Shown here: positions 1 to 11,683 of the stretch, piece after piece
Position numbering within the stretch: the first letter of the stretch is position 1
How the letters are laid out: every line of letters starts with the position of its first letter
Assembly: GCA_003833135.1 (NCBI GenBank)
Contig: QZLH01000187.1
Location: 52,015 to 116,014, forward strand
Length of the DNA stretch: 64,000 bases
Direction of reading: 5' to 3'
Source: Oehlia diaphana
Taxonomy: Eukaryota; Glomeromycota; Glomeromycetes; Glomerales; Glomeraceae
Notes under the pieces: model-generated
Seen by the model: only the letters and a program-made list of their open reading frames with translations
What the model was told of the DNA's origin: nothing
Database searches by the model: none
Translations under genes and position numbers: made by a program

Positions 1-73
1 TTTAAATTAATAATTTATATGACATGTTAGCTGAAATTAATTTTTTTCCTTGTGGTACAATTTCATATAATAG

Positions 74-1309
74 ATAAGTTCAAATCATTTTTTGGTGTTA
101 ATGGAAACAAGTCAGAAGAGTCAATTAAAGAAGTCCCATTGCCAGATGTTAGTTAAATCAGATTACATCATAACTTCAATTTCTCCAAATACAAATAATT
201 AATAAAGGAATAAATAATTATATATTAGGAAACAACAAGTTCTTCCGTGAACGTATCGGAACCTACACTGGAAACAAATAAAACTCAGGCCAATGATACC
301 GAGCCTACACAAAAACAAACTAAAATAGAAACGATAAATCTGAATCTTGAAGTAGAATACGTTGGCATTAAGCCTTTGGGCAAAAATGAAAAGGATGAAT
401 CAATTAAACGGTAAAGATATCTCCTTTTATAATACCTTTTTTTTTCTTTAATTTTTTTTATTAATTGCGATTTATTATTAGACTACGTGCAATGGATAAT
501 TCTGATCTCCAACGACGAACTCGCGAAGAAGCGAGAAATAACTTAGAATCTTTTGTTTATCGCGTACGAGATTTCCTTCAAAATGAAGAAGTATTACAAG
601 TTAGTACGGAAAGCCAACGCGCTGAGTTATCGTCAAAGTTATCTGAAACATCCGACTGGTTATATGGAGAAGGCGAAGAAGCTCAAACTGTAGAATTTAA
701 AACACGTCTCAATAACCTTAAGTTTGTAAAATTTATTTAGCGTATTTGTGGTTTAATAATATCGCAATACTTAAACCTTTATTTCCTTGATTTAGATTAC
801 TTGAGCAACCTATCGCATATAGACGGGAAGAACGCATAAAACTTCCGAATGCAATTTTTAAAATCAAAGCTGTTATCAACAGCACTCGTGATTTTGTTGA
901 TGAGATTAAAACCAACACTACAGCCGAAAATCGATATCATACAGATGAGGAACTTGACAAATTATTAAGTGTATGCGGAAAAGTCGAAGAATGGCTTAAT
1001 GAAAAATTGGAGCTGCAAGGAAAAACACCACCTCATGTTAATCCCTCTTTGGTTACTATTGATATTGATAAAAAATTAAATGAAATAGAACGCGAATTTT
1101 TAATTTTGGTTTCTAAGAAACCACCGAGGAAGCCTAAAATCAGTGCAAAAACAACAGATACCAAAACGACGAAGGTTGATGAGCAAAGTACTAGTAGTGA
1201 AGGCAGTAGTACTACCGAGTTCGTTAGTCAATCTACTGCCACACCAATGGCCGAATCTAAAAAACCAGAGCAATCGACAACAACAAAAACAAAACACGAA
1301 GAATTATAA
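74..1309 (+). CDS. lhs1: ER-lumenal HSP70-family chaperone, C-terminal part (LHS1/HYOU1/GRP170 type), 5' end outside window
   Basis: Seen: exons 74-147, 229-410, 482-721 and 796-1309 join in phase, with stop TAA at 1307-1309; earlier exons lie beyond the left edge. The protein runs through a conserved HSP110/GRP170 C-terminal helical segment (NSDLQRRTREEARNNLES, then SDWLYGEGEEAQ) and a second helical block (RREERIKLPNAIFKIKAVIN). It ends in a Ser/Thr/Lys-rich tail and the tetrapeptide HEEL, a close variant of the HDEL/KDEL ER-retention signal. Known: GRP170/Lhs1 proteins are large ER HSP70 relatives acting as nucleotide-exchange factors for BiP/Kar2 and as holdases. The SxWLYxEGE signature places it in the HSP110/GRP170 branch rather than canonical HSP70, and the ER tail points to Lhs1/HYOU1 rather than cytosolic Sse1. 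The ATPase domain is not in the window, so activity cannot be judged. Confidence 0.88.
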
Positions 1310-1647
1310 AAAAGTTGGCAATTAACTTTTATTCTTGAGCATTATTTATAAACTATTCATATAGAAATTTTTTAACAATTAGAATCATCTCATTTTTTTA
1401 TAAATATTTTTATAATAAATCGTATTTGTCAATTATAAATTTTTTGTTTAATATTTCGTACTGTATAAATAAATTATCGACCTTGATCTTGAATCTTAAT
1501 AATGTGCAGCCACAAACTCTATAGTCTATACTAGTCAGATCGGCAGTTAATGGTGATTGGTTCTAATTTTCATCGCAAATTACATAACCGAAAAAATTAA
1601 ATCATAATAGTTTCTCTCTCTTACATCCATCCATTTGCTGTTTGACA
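1310..1647 (+). promoter_or_regulatory. Intergenic region carrying the eS26 promoter
   Basis: This 338-nt AT-rich gap separates two co-oriented genes. Just upstream of the eS26 start is a pyrimidine-rich stretch (tttctctctcttacatcc, about 1611-1628), typical of ribosomal-protein gene start regions. No TATA box was recognised with confidence. Confidence 0.4.
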
Positions 1648-2326
1648 ATGGTGAGTGCCAGAATGACTGCAAATAAATTAAGAATTACGATTGAGTTGTT
1701 GCATCTAACTATTCCACATATTATATGAAAATTTACATTATTTCATTTTTTTTTTTTAAAAAAAAAAAAAAAATTTATTTGCCAAGACCACAAAGAGAAG
1801 AAATCACGGACGTAACAAACATGGGCGTGGTCATGTCAAGCCAGTGCGGTGTTCTAACTGTGCTCGCTGCGTACCTAAGGTATTATCATCAATTAACCTT
1901 TTATCCTGTCCATTTATATGGATTTTTAATATAATTATTTTAGTATAAGTAATAAATAATAAGAAAAAATTAATATAAAAATAGGACAAAGCCATCAAAC
2001 GTTTTACTGTTCGAAACATGGTAGAAAGTGCTGCAATTCGTGATATCACCGATGCATCAGTTTACCAAGGTATTTTTTAAATTAATATTGAATTCGTTAA
2101 TAATATAAAGTATGAAAATAACATTGTAAAATTGATTATTTAAGAATATGCCCTCCCAAAATTATATATCAAGCTACATTACTGTGTATCTTGCGCGATT
2201 CACTCTCACGTAGTGAGAGTTAGATCACGTGAAGGTCGTCGTAATCGTGCTCCTCCGCCGAGAGTTCGATATAATAAGGATGGGAAGAAGATTAACCCTA
2301 ACGTTCAACAAAAGGCTACTACATAA
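1648..2326 (+). CDS. rps26: 40S ribosomal protein eS26
   Basis: Four coding pieces close in phase: 1648-1650, 1787-1879, 1985-2069 and 2145-2326, giving 120 aa. The first coding exon is only the ATG, followed directly by donor gtgagt; the acceptor is aag at 1784-1786. The protein starts [17 protein letters not shown], very like eS26 of other eukaryotes. It carries the two zinc-binding CxxC pairs, CSNC and CVSC, plus the conserved block from DKAIKRF to DASVYQ. The tail is Arg/Pro-rich (RAPPPRV). eS26 binds the mRNA exit channel of the small ribosomal subunit. Nothing looks broken. The ATG-only exon would be missed by ORF-based prediction. Confidence 0.96.
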
Positions 2327-3830
2327 AAATGCAATCGTATCAGCAATTATTTTTTTCCGTAGTATATTATTATTATTACTAGACATGTTATTCAAATAAT
2401 AATAAATAAATCTTTTTAACAAATAAGATATTGATTACCGAGCAAAAATATTACAAAACAAAAAAAAAAATTACACTTTCTGAATGAAATCGCCTTCTTA
2501 TCTTTTATCGTGTTAGATAATTTAAATAATCAGGAAATGCATATATATATATATACAGTATATATAATATATTATGTTTATATTTCTTGAAGACACTGAA
2601 TAATCTTTAATTGTGTGTTTTTATACCGAAAGACAAATCTGGATTGCATAATGTATGTCCAACTGTTTAAATTTTCTTATCATAAAATAATAACATGTTA
2701 ATGTATGAAAGGTAAGTTAGCAACTTCATTCATTGTAATAGATTTTTTTTACGCGAAAGAGAGGTGGTTTAGTGGAAATTGTAACGAGTACTGACTATAG
2801 TAATAATTTGTTCATGTTCTAATAGCTACACACCCATCTTTATCCTAATAACATCACAATAGTAAAAAGTTAATATAACAAGGTACTACAGATTCATGAT
2901 TTTGTAATGTCTATTTACAACTTATTTTATTTATATTTAGAGGAATTGTGTCACTTTGCGTCATGAAATTGTGTTCAAAATCAATGTTGAATCTATTCCA
3001 TTACTAAAATATCGAACAACAATATCAAACAACGAACAAAATACAGTCTAGAATCTTAATAATAATTTTTTGTTTGGATCACAGAAGATGCAGATGTAAA
3101 GAACAAGTTTAACGTTTCGATTTAATGATTTGAAAATAATGGAACAATTTATCTGCGTTGATACCAAATTAGTAATATTAGTAATTAAAATTGCGAAAGA
3201 ACGTAAATTCTATTTGGAATTCATATTTGGAATAAGTTTCTTTTTTACAAGAGAATCAAAAAGACTTTGATTGCTCTTCTTTCACTTTAGTATCTTTCTG
3301 ATCTGCAAAACAATGCACCGTCTTTTTTAGTGTTGCACAAATTGGATATATCAGATATATAATACCTACCTCGGAAAGTGAACGATAAAAAAAGTAACGT
3401 GGAAAGTCATCAACTCATTATTCGATTTTTACAATATTTTATTCATTGCAAACGAAGTTTTTGCTATTTGACAACAAAACTTTTTCAATTAAACGTCAAG
3501 AAATTATTATCCCGTTCCTAATAACTAATTTGTTCTTGAATCGGAAATGCTCAGCTGTTGTTATTTCCATTCTCACTTTAAGAGCTATCCATTAAAATTA
3601 TAAAAACCATAATAACCATAATTTTTTGATTTTTTGTTTACCAATGATATCTTACGTATTACCAATACGGGATGATTAAGAATGTGTGTTTTTTGTCTTT
3701 ATGGATAAAATTCCCGAAAAATGGGTATGACATATTGCATCATGTGATTTATGGCTCAGTTATAAATATACAAACTTTCAGAATATTTTTCTCGAACACT
3801 TCGAACACTTCTGAACTGAACACTTCTATA
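2327..3830. other. Intergenic region, no gene seen
   Basis: This 1.5 kb holds the eS26 3' flank, an AT microsatellite near 2539-2575 and the snurportin 5' flank. No ORF has protein-like composition and no tRNA-like fold was recognised. The direct repeat CGAACACTT (3793-3801 and 3802-3810) sits just upstream of the snurportin ATG. Confidence 0.5.
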
Positions 3831-5280
3831 ATGGCAAACGAGAAGTGTGAAGATAAACAAGTAAATAATGGAAGCATCACAGCTAACAGTCAAAAATCAG
3901 CTCTTGAGGTCAAACTATTAACTGAGAAAGTCAAGAAGCCTGCAGCGACAGTTGACGAAGTTACCGAGTTACTTTCGGCTACTTCAGTTTCTCCTTCAAC
4001 AGGAGTATTTCGCCAAAAGTCCTTTAAAACTTCACCATTACAATTAAAAGGTAAAGTTGAAACACAAGAAGAACGAAGGAAGCGAGCATTAGAAGAACAA
4101 AAAAAGGTAAACCGACATTTTTATTGTTAATGTGCCATTTAGAATATTTTAACGAATGGCGGTAAACCTTTTTTTTTCATTTTTTTCTAGAGAAGACGAG
4201 ATCTTAATACCCACGCGAGAAATTTAGCGTTATTCAAGCCGGAAAATTTTTCATCGGAAGAGGAGCCAGCGTCCGATGATGAATCAGTAAATAATGATTC
4301 CCCAATTGAACTAACCAAACCTCTTAAGCGCAGCTTGGACATAGATCAAGATGAAAGTTTGCTACAAGAATCATCTGTAGTTAAAAAAGTAAGAATCAAA
4401 GGAAAGTTTAGAGAACCTCGTCGCAAGATTAAAGGATCTAATCCATACAGAAATCAAGTAATGCATGCTGAATGGATGCAAGAAATACCATCAGATTTAG
4501 AGAAGAATTGGTATGTTGTGTTATGTCCTAAAGGCAAGCGTTGTCTTGTAATATCAGCAAAAGGTAATTATATTGTTTGGAAAAAAACATTTTTTTTTAA
4601 ATCATTAATGTTCAATATTTTATGATTCAAGGTAAAACTGTAAGTCGATTACGTAATGGTAAGATATAAGCATTTCATGTTTTTATATAAATTATTTTAT
4701 GTAATCAACTATTTTTTATACATATTGAATTCTTTAACAGGAAATGTCATGAATGTTTTCGAGTCTGTCTTACCTGCAGGAGCGAATTCATACAAAGGAA
4801 ACAAAACGACTGATTATTGTATCTTGGACTGCATTTATGATCAAACGACATTTACTTATTATGTATTGGATCTTATGTGCTGGAAAGGACATCCAATCTA
4901 CGATTGTGATACTGAATTCAGGTTAGTGCATTTTATTTTTCTCTAATTGCATAATCTTTTTTTACGATCATTATTAATTGTCAACCTTTTGAAAAATTTT
5001 TAGATTTTATTGGCTCAACACAAAGTTTACAGAAATCGAACGTTCAACAGCAAACACTTCAACTTATAAATTCAATCCGCTCAAAGCTCATTATTGTGAT
5101 CAAGATAAAATATCATTCTTGATTAAAAATCCTCATTCTTTCGGATATCGACCGGATGGACTGCTATTTTTTAATAAACGTACTCAATATGTTCTTGGTG
5201 ATACTCCATTATGTGGTTGGGTTGGAATCGAAAAAGTTGAAGAAATGTTTGAAGACTTCATCAAACAAAAAAAACAATGA
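3831..5280 (+). CDS. SNUPN: Snurportin-1, m3G-cap snRNP import adaptor
   Basis: Exons 3831-4106, 4191-4563, 4632-4658 (27 nt), 4741-4921 and 5004-5280 encode 377 aa. The start is chosen as MANEKCED because the upstream reading frame is not protein-like. Residues about 80-110 are a basic importin-beta-binding-like segment (ETQEERRKRALEEQKKRRRD). From about residue 165 comes the trimethylguanosine-cap-binding domain with family signatures AEWMQEIPSDLEKNWYVVLC, GKRCLVISAKG, DYCILDCIY, YYVLDLMCWKGHP, DCDTEFRFYWL and RPDGLLFFNKRTQY. Known: snurportin-1 recognises the m3G cap of spliceosomal U snRNPs and links them to importin-beta for nuclear entry. An N-terminal low-complexity region (first about 75 aa) has no recognised domain. 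It converges with the ZIP9-like gene. Very confident in the family. Confidence 0.95.
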
Positions 5281-5818
5281 GAATTTACAAGCACAAGAAT
5301 TATTAAATTGGGCCTTTAGAATTGATATCGACTAGATTTTTTATAAATGTTGTCACGCCAACTTTTCGGTATTCGTTTATCAGCTTTTGGCGGTCATTGT
5401 GAAATATATGAAATGGACCTTTACTTTTCTTTTTTCTCCTTTTGCTCTTTCTTTAAAATTTCTTATTATACACAAAAAATTATTTAATGATATTATATTG
5501 TATATAAATCTTTTTTTTTTCCTTTTTTTTTTTTTCTAAAAATATATATAGATATATATATATATATATATATATAACAATTATAAAAAAAGTATATATC
5601 AGTTCTATAATCGATTTAAAAAAAAAATTATGATAGTTCCACTATATTGAAAATGAAAGTTCCAAAGTAGTCTATAAAAATATATATATACAAAATTATG
5701 AAATGATTTTAAATTAATTAATTTTTCAACAATAATAATAATGAAACATTACAATTTATTGATTGTTTTTTTTTTTTTTAAAAAAAAAAAAAATATATAT
5801 TAAAAAAAATAGATAATT
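5281..5818. other. Convergent 3' intergenic region with AT repeats
   Basis: Holds the 3' ends of two convergent genes, poly-T tracts and a TA microsatellite (about 5547-5576). No coding signal. Confidence 0.5.
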
Positions 5819-6988
5819 TCAATGACCATGTCCATGTTCAAATTGTAAAAGTAATGGCATAAACATTCCCAAAAGCATGAATGCAACATGCGATTTCTTC
5901 ATCTTAATAATATTGTGACCATTAAAACCATTATCTTTACCATTACCACTTGTAACATCTTGCATTACATGCATAGCGACATATAAGAAGGTTCCCCCAG
6001 AAAAGAGTAATAATACGGCAGTCCACCATTTCATTCCAATTGGATCTATTTCACCACTTCTTTGTAATAAAGAATAAGTGATTATTGCAGATAAAGGAGC
6101 GGCTAAAGAGAAGGTGAGCAAATGTTTACGAATTTGACGACGAGTATATGCTTCACGTAGTAAAATTGTTGAAAGACCAAAGGCGGCAGGAGCTTTATGT
6201 AACATAATAGCTAAAAAAACTATTAATTCAAGAGCAGGTTGACTAGCGGAAGCACCCAACGCGATTCCATCAGCTGCAGCATGTATTACAAGTCCAATCG
6301 TAGCGGATGCAGGTTTTTTATGTATTGAAGAGGAACCACCCAACATTTCATGATCTTCATCATCACGATCACCGGAATTGGCCAAAGAACGAAGTTCTGT
6401 TAAACTTACAACGTTACCACGTGTATGATTATGACCATGAGATGAATCAATTTGATCAATTACAAACATCATAGCGAAACCAGATATTAAAGCGAAACCA
6501 ATATAATGATGATTCGCACGATCATGATCATGATCATGATCTGAATCATTATCTGAAGGATTATCTGAAGGATTATCAGTTTTCGGAGAATCGATAGGAG
6601 GTTCAATTTCTTGACGTTTATCTTTTAAAATTTCTTCAACTTTGATGGACCTTTTTTGAAAAAAATTTTTAATATTATTATTATAAGAATATTCATTTCT
6701 TAATTTCATATTATTATTCCAAATATTACGTTTATCAAAATTATTATTATTAATTGTTAATAAAGAATTAGAATTGATCACTTTTGATGATTCAACACTA
6801 TATAAAGTTTCAATTCCTTCGGGTATAATTACAATTAAAGATGTTCCAACTAATAGACCAACTCCAAATGCTGATATTGTTCGCAATCTGTCTTCAGAAA
6901 GGTGAAATGCTAATGGAATACTCCCCGCAAGGAAAGAACCAATAAACATAGTCATTGAAAGAAGAAACAACCATAAAAAGGTCTCCAT
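5819..6988 (-). CDS. ZIP-family zinc transporter, ZIP9 (SLC39A9/Atx2) type
   Basis: A single uninterrupted 389-aa reading frame. The N-terminus is hydrophobic (METFLWLFLLSMTMFIGSF) and followed by the GIxLLVGTSLIVIIPEG-type second membrane segment. A variable loop (about 75-155) ends in an acidic/His-rich patch (SDHDHDHDRANHH). The core transport helices carry HAAADGIALGAS (helix IV) and HKAPAAFGL (helix V), which are the metal-binding His motifs of ZIP proteins. Three more hydrophobic helices follow, and the protein ends in EHGHGH. Known: ZIP proteins move zinc or manganese into the cytosol, and the ZIP9 subfamily sits in Golgi and plasma membranes. The His-rich loop is typical and may sense or bind metal. 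It lacks introns, unlike nearly all its neighbours. Confidence 0.93.
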   Translation of the reverse strand: METFLWLFLLSMTMFIGSFLAGSIPLAFHLSEDRLRTISAFGVGLLVGTSLIVIIPEGIETLYSVESSKVINSNSLLTINNNNFDKRNIWNNNMKLRNEYSYNNNIKNFFQKRSIKVEEILKDKRQEIEPPIDSPKTDNPSDNPSDNDSDHDHDHDRANHHYIGFALISGFAMMFVIDQIDSSHGHNHTRGNVVSLTELRSLANSGDRDDEDHEMLGGSSSIHKKPASATIGLVIHAAADGIALGASASQPALELIVFLAIMLHKAPAAFGLSTILLREAYTRRQIRKHLLTFSLAAPLSAIITYSLLQRSGEIDPIGMKWWTAVLLLFSGGTFLYVAMHVMQDVTSGNGKDNGFNGHNIIKMKKSHVAFMLLGMFMPLLLQFEHGHGH

Positions 6989-7065
6989 TTAATTATTTTT
7001 TTGGGGGGTTTTTTAAATTTTAATTATTCAAAAAGTTTTTTTTTTTTTTTCGTGTCTTGTTTTTT

Positions 7066-7106
<41 letters not shown>

Positions 7107-7911
7107 TATAATAAACCAATTTCTTTTTTTTTGAATTAAATAGAACTTTTTTTTTTTTAAAAAAAAAAAAATAAATATATTTATTTTTTATTAATAAATA
7201 AATAAATATATATTAATATATAATATAATTGTTTCATACAAAAAAGAAAAGAAAAACTTTTCTAAACCGAGATCTAACTTTTTTTTAAAAAAATAAAGGG
7301 AAGGTTTTTTTTTTTACAAAAAAAAAAAAAAATTAATAATGAATAATATATAATAATATATCAAATATGAACATTGTGCATAAACAAATCAAAATTGCAG
7401 GAAACTAAACAATGATTGATCATGTGATTACTACAATCTATCTGCTATGTGATTTATGATTTATGTGGTACCTTACCTAACAATCGTTTGCGCATAATAA
7501 TCATAATAATATCAAATCTCCAAATATAGTAAAATAGTCGATAGAAAAATGAAAATTTATAATATTTATTAAAGTTGTGCGTATAAACAAATGAATTGAT
7601 TTATAAAAAAAAAAAAGGTAATTTTTTTTAAAAAGAAAAATTTACGAATAATTGAAGAATATACGAAACTAGTACCGCCAATAATATAAACGAATATATA
7701 AAACAAGAAATATTTTTTTTTTTAATTTACGTTTTCCTGTAAATAATTGTCACTCAATTTGTTATACTATATAAATTAAGTTGACAATGATTGTTATCGT
7801 ATTTTGTCGTTTTTTATTTTACTTTCTTTTTTTTTTTAAAAAAAAATAAATTTAGGTTTTTTTAAGAAGGAGGGAAATGATACATACAGTATATGATTGA
7901 GGCGTAAAATT
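6989..7911. other. Intergenic, low-complexity
   Basis: Contains the ZIP gene promoter side: an (AAT)n microsatellite at about 7068-7108 and several mirrored T(n)A(n) tracts. No ORF worth calling. Confidence 0.5.
7068..7108. repeat. (AAT)n microsatellite
   Basis: About 13 uninterrupted AAT units, upstream of the ZIP9-like start. Confidence 0.85.
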
Positions 7912-8109
7912 TTAAAAGGGATTAAACGAACCGCCATGAAATAATTGGTCGATAAAACGGTTCGTTTCGATGTCTTGAAGTGATTGCATCATTTGAATTT
8001 GAAGATGAATCCTTCTTTGACGGTTAATGTATCTTTGATGTCTACGGATTAAGACATATACATTATTGTTTGCACGTAAGGAATAAGGTCTTGGGTTTAT
8101 TGATGACAT
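7912..8109 (-). CDS. Small QLFxGxSF-family protein, copy 1 (65 aa), function unknown
   Basis: ATG at 8109-8107; single exon of 65 codons plus stop. Not a known family to me. The N-terminus is MSSINPRPYSL. The middle is strongly basic (RRHQRYINRQRRIH) and is followed by a Gln/Met-rich stretch. The C-terminus is QLFHGGSFNPF. Two other minus-strand small genes (15584-15790 and 17672-17947) share the MS start, the Arg-rich middle and the QLF(N/H)G(S/G)SF end, which is the main reason to call this real. A TATAAATA box lies on the same strand at 8281-8288. There is no signal peptide or membrane segment. The net positive charge would suit nucleic-acid binding, but that is inference only. Confidence 0.6.
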   Translation of the reverse strand: MSSINPRPYSLRANNNVYVLIRRHQRYINRQRRIHLQIQMMQSLQDIETNRFIDQLFHGGSFNPF

Positions 8110-8115
8110 TATTTT

Positions 8116-8195
8116 TTTGGGAAATTTTTTTATTATTTTATTGAAATTTTTTTTTTGGGGGAAATTTTTTTATTATTTTATTGAAATTTTTTTTA
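8116..8195 (-). repeat. Tandem duplication of about 40 bp in the leader of small gene copy 1
   Basis: A unit starting gggaaatttttttatta and ending in a T run occurs twice in a row (about 8117 and 8159). It lies between the ATG and the TATA box, which probably explains why this box is farther from the start than in the two sister genes. Confidence 0.7.
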
Positions 8196-8280
8196 TTATT
8201 TTTTTTTTTTTTTTATGAAATTAGGGAAATACTTAATTTTTTTTTTCCCTAAAAAATCTAAAGAGGAATGAATTCATGAA

Positions 8281-8290
8281 TATTTATACT
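8281..8290 (-). promoter_or_regulatory. TATA box of small gene copy 1
   Basis: Reads AGTATAAATA on the minus strand, about 172 nt upstream of the ATG. The same core TATAAATA precedes both sister genes. Confidence 0.5.
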
Positions 8291-8699
8291 TGATGGCAAT
8301 ACGGCGGGTAATACTAGTGAGTAATAAAATATTGAATTACTAAAGTTATTAAAATAATTTTGCCCCTTATTAATCTTATTAGCATCTAATTTAATTGGTT
8401 TCATCTTTTTTTAATTCGAATGTCTCTTGGCTATCTCTTCGTTTAATTTTATGATGTAAGAATTATTTTGTTTTCTATATGCAGTATGTCAAACCAATTA
8501 GTTAATGCGGCGTTATGAAATCAAATGACTATTAAGTACTATTCTAAAATTTTTCGAGAATATTATGTACATATATATATTCATTGATAACATTGATAAA
8601 TTTACCAAATTTGCCAAATTTGCAAAAATTTGATTGGTTCTACATTTGACTTTCCTTTGCGAAATAAATAATACTTCGTTTTTTTTTTAAAGGGGGGAT

Positions 8700-11683
8700 T
8701 TATATCAAGTAATAAGTATACAAAATGTTTCATATTGTAAAATTCAAAAAAAGGATTTTTTTTTTTTTGTATTAATTAAAACTAGCTTTTTTTGAAGTCT
8801 CATTAATTTATTTGTATCGTATATACAGTAATGTTGATAATGTGAAATCATTAAAAACACGTGGTCATCCACAATATTTACAATACGATTTCACAACAAT
8901 GCGCAACGGACGGAATTATAATATAACAATGAAAGGTAAAAAGCTCCTAAAATAGAATCTTACTAAAATTAACTAAAATTAACTAAAATTAATGAACAAT
9001 TAAACATTTTTGTTCAAGATTTACAAGTTAAAGGTGCTACTTATATCTATGCATGAAATATTATTTCTTTTTTTTTTTTATAAGGCGTTTTTTGCCCTCC
9101 CTATTTTAATTATTATTGGTTTAATCGTTTAAAAATTAAATTAAAAATCTAAATTTTTTTTTTTTTTTAAAATGAATTGTTTTATTAATTTATCATCATT
9201 TTAAGGTAATTTGGTATTACGATTACTACGATATCCACGATTACTTTTTTTTTTTTTTTTTCAAAAAAATTCATTGGTTCTCATCTATATTAACTATATG
9301 TAAGGGGTTTCTCCAAATATTCATTAAATCCCGCAAATATTTATCTTAAAGCTAATTCTATAATATATTCATTATTTAGTTTACAGGATTTACAATTATA
9401 CGGTTATTATAATATTTTACATCTGGTATATATATACACACATCTCATACGTATATTTAATTTAAAAAAATAAACAAATAAATAATTAAATATAAAATAA
9501 ATTAATTTTAACGAAAAAAAAAATCAAAATATCTAAAATCAACTAAAAAAGGTAAGTTTCGGATACGTCAAATATGAAAAAGAAAAGAGATTTTAAATCA
9601 TCCAAAGGCTATAAATCTTGGCACTAAAATTTATGAAGATTGCATTCACTAAATTTTACGTTTATTCATGCACAGACACTAATGATACATAATCACGAGA
9701 CGACTTAAATATTTGGTTACGCAACATATTTTTTGTATAACATATTTTATTGTACAATCAAATTTTGAAACGAAAATAGACCCTGTCATTTGAAAGTTTT
9801 GGTTCTTTAATTCCATATATTAACAAAAACAAGGGATTTAAAAAATGATTTTTATTTGTCCGTGTATAAGATTTATGATATCATAAAATATCATGATTAT
9901 TTTTTTTTTTTTTTTGTTTCATGTTTTTTTCCCCTTTTAATAATATTATACTATTAGATGAACGCACATGGTATATTTAAGAGAGGCTCATCTCACACTT
10001 GAAGGTCATCTTTAATTATACCCGAAAATCCCGAAATATACAGTATATTTATCTAGTTCTTTAAGATTTCAATAAGTTTAGCCCCGAAATTTTTTGACTT
10101 TTACCCCTTAATTAATTAAATTCTTTTGAATTTACATACATACACATGTATATATTTTCTAATTGGTTAGATTTATCCCCAAAATATTTTATTCCCATAG
10201 TTAAATTAACTTGTACCAGAAAAATACAACATTCCGAATTTATCTTTTTAAAAACATTTTTAAACATAATTGGTTTAAATAATAAAAGTTTGAGTTATTT
10301 TAAGAAATTTTTTCGATTATTTAACAAATATTTATTTTAAATACTAATAATAATATTTTGTTTTCTCTATAAGTTTAATCAAGATCTACGAAGATATTCA
10401 AAAATTCATGCAATAAATATAAACATATGTATAAATAATATAGATACAAATGAATTAAAAATTCATTTAATGAAAAAAAAAAGAAATCAATTCTTTATAT
10501 CAAATCCAAAAAAAGAATAAGTTTCGGTTATATTAAATATGAAAAAAAAAAAATAAATAAATAAATAAATAATAAATAAATATAAATAAATAAATAAATT
10601 TGAGTATTCCTGAAACTTTGTACAATAAAGATTTGAAATCTTTTTTGCATTATGTGTGTGTACACGTGTACAAAATAGCAAATGAACGAATTTCCCTTGA
10701 AATTCATGCACACTTAAACTTAAAGAAATCGTACTACTTATGAATATTTTATTTTATGCAAATCAATTTACAAAACGTATTGAACTTTAACAAGGGATAT
10801 TTTATATACAATGCTTTTTTTATGGATTTAAGTGGTGAAAAAAAAATAATGATTTTTATTTTATTTGTGCATTAAATTTATAATAGGTATTATAATTACA
10901 AGAAATTTCGTTTCAACCCCTTAATACTAATTATATATGATTTGTTCCAAATAAAACAAATCTCGATGGCAAAAAAAAAAAAAAATCTTGTCATCTTTAA
11001 AATATCCGAAATTTAAATGATTAATTTGAATACTAACCCTTTTAAACTCGTAAATTTTTTAATTGGTAGTACTAAAATTATAATAACCCTAAAGTTGAAT
11101 TTGAGAAGTAATAATTTAATTGGTTCTCATTCTTTTTATTTTAAGTGGATAAAAGGTTTTAAATACTCTTTAAAAATAATAATGCTATATTATATATTTT
11201 CACTATATATTAAAAGTTTACAGGGTTCACGATTATACTAGAGTTCATTATAATACGTTGAAATTTATGCACGTATGTATAACATGTATGTATAAATACG
11301 TATATTTAATTAGCAGGGATTAATTCATTTATAATAAAACAAAGCATTCTTGAAGGAAAAAAGAAAAAAATTTTCGTACCACACACATACATCGTAGGCT
11401 GATCATTTCAATAAACCCTCGTATATTAGTAATTTAGTATACGATGAAATTTTATTGTTAAAGTTTAATTAAATTTATTACACTTATGTATAGCATGTAT
11501 GTAAAAAAAATGTACATTTAATTGGCAATTCGGGACTTCATTGATTCGTTTATAACAAAAGCAAATCTTGAAAAAACAGAAAAATTTCGTACATAAATTG
11601 TATGCACGTGTTATTAATCATATTATAAACAGTTAATCATTTGAGATCACTGGCTAGTCATTTCCAAAATAATAAAAGTATTG
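8700..11683. repeat. Tandem segmental duplication, copy 1 (about 3 kb)
   Basis: Matches 11684-14515 in the same order and orientation. Shared landmarks include tacaaaatgtttcata (8717/11694), aaaaacacgtggtcat (about 8852/11818), ggtaagtttcggata (9550/12480) and ttggttctttaattcc (about 9800/12740). Inside the unit are older sub-repeats of roughly 0.9 kb, for example aagtttcgg..tatgaaaaa at 9550 and 10518, and a pair of about 0.2 kb at 11268-11411 and 11479-11670. It is AT-rich with many small indels between copies, and no reading frame is conserved between copies. No transposase or terminal repeat was recognised. Confidence 0.8.

Noticed and set aside
1725..1934. 69-codon plus-strand ORF over eS26 exon 2
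   Set aside because: Wrong frame; the eS26 frame is clear from its zinc-binding Cys pairs.
10146..10340. 64-codon ORF inside duplication copy 1
   Set aside because: The corresponding part of copy 2 has indels that destroy the frame; no domain.
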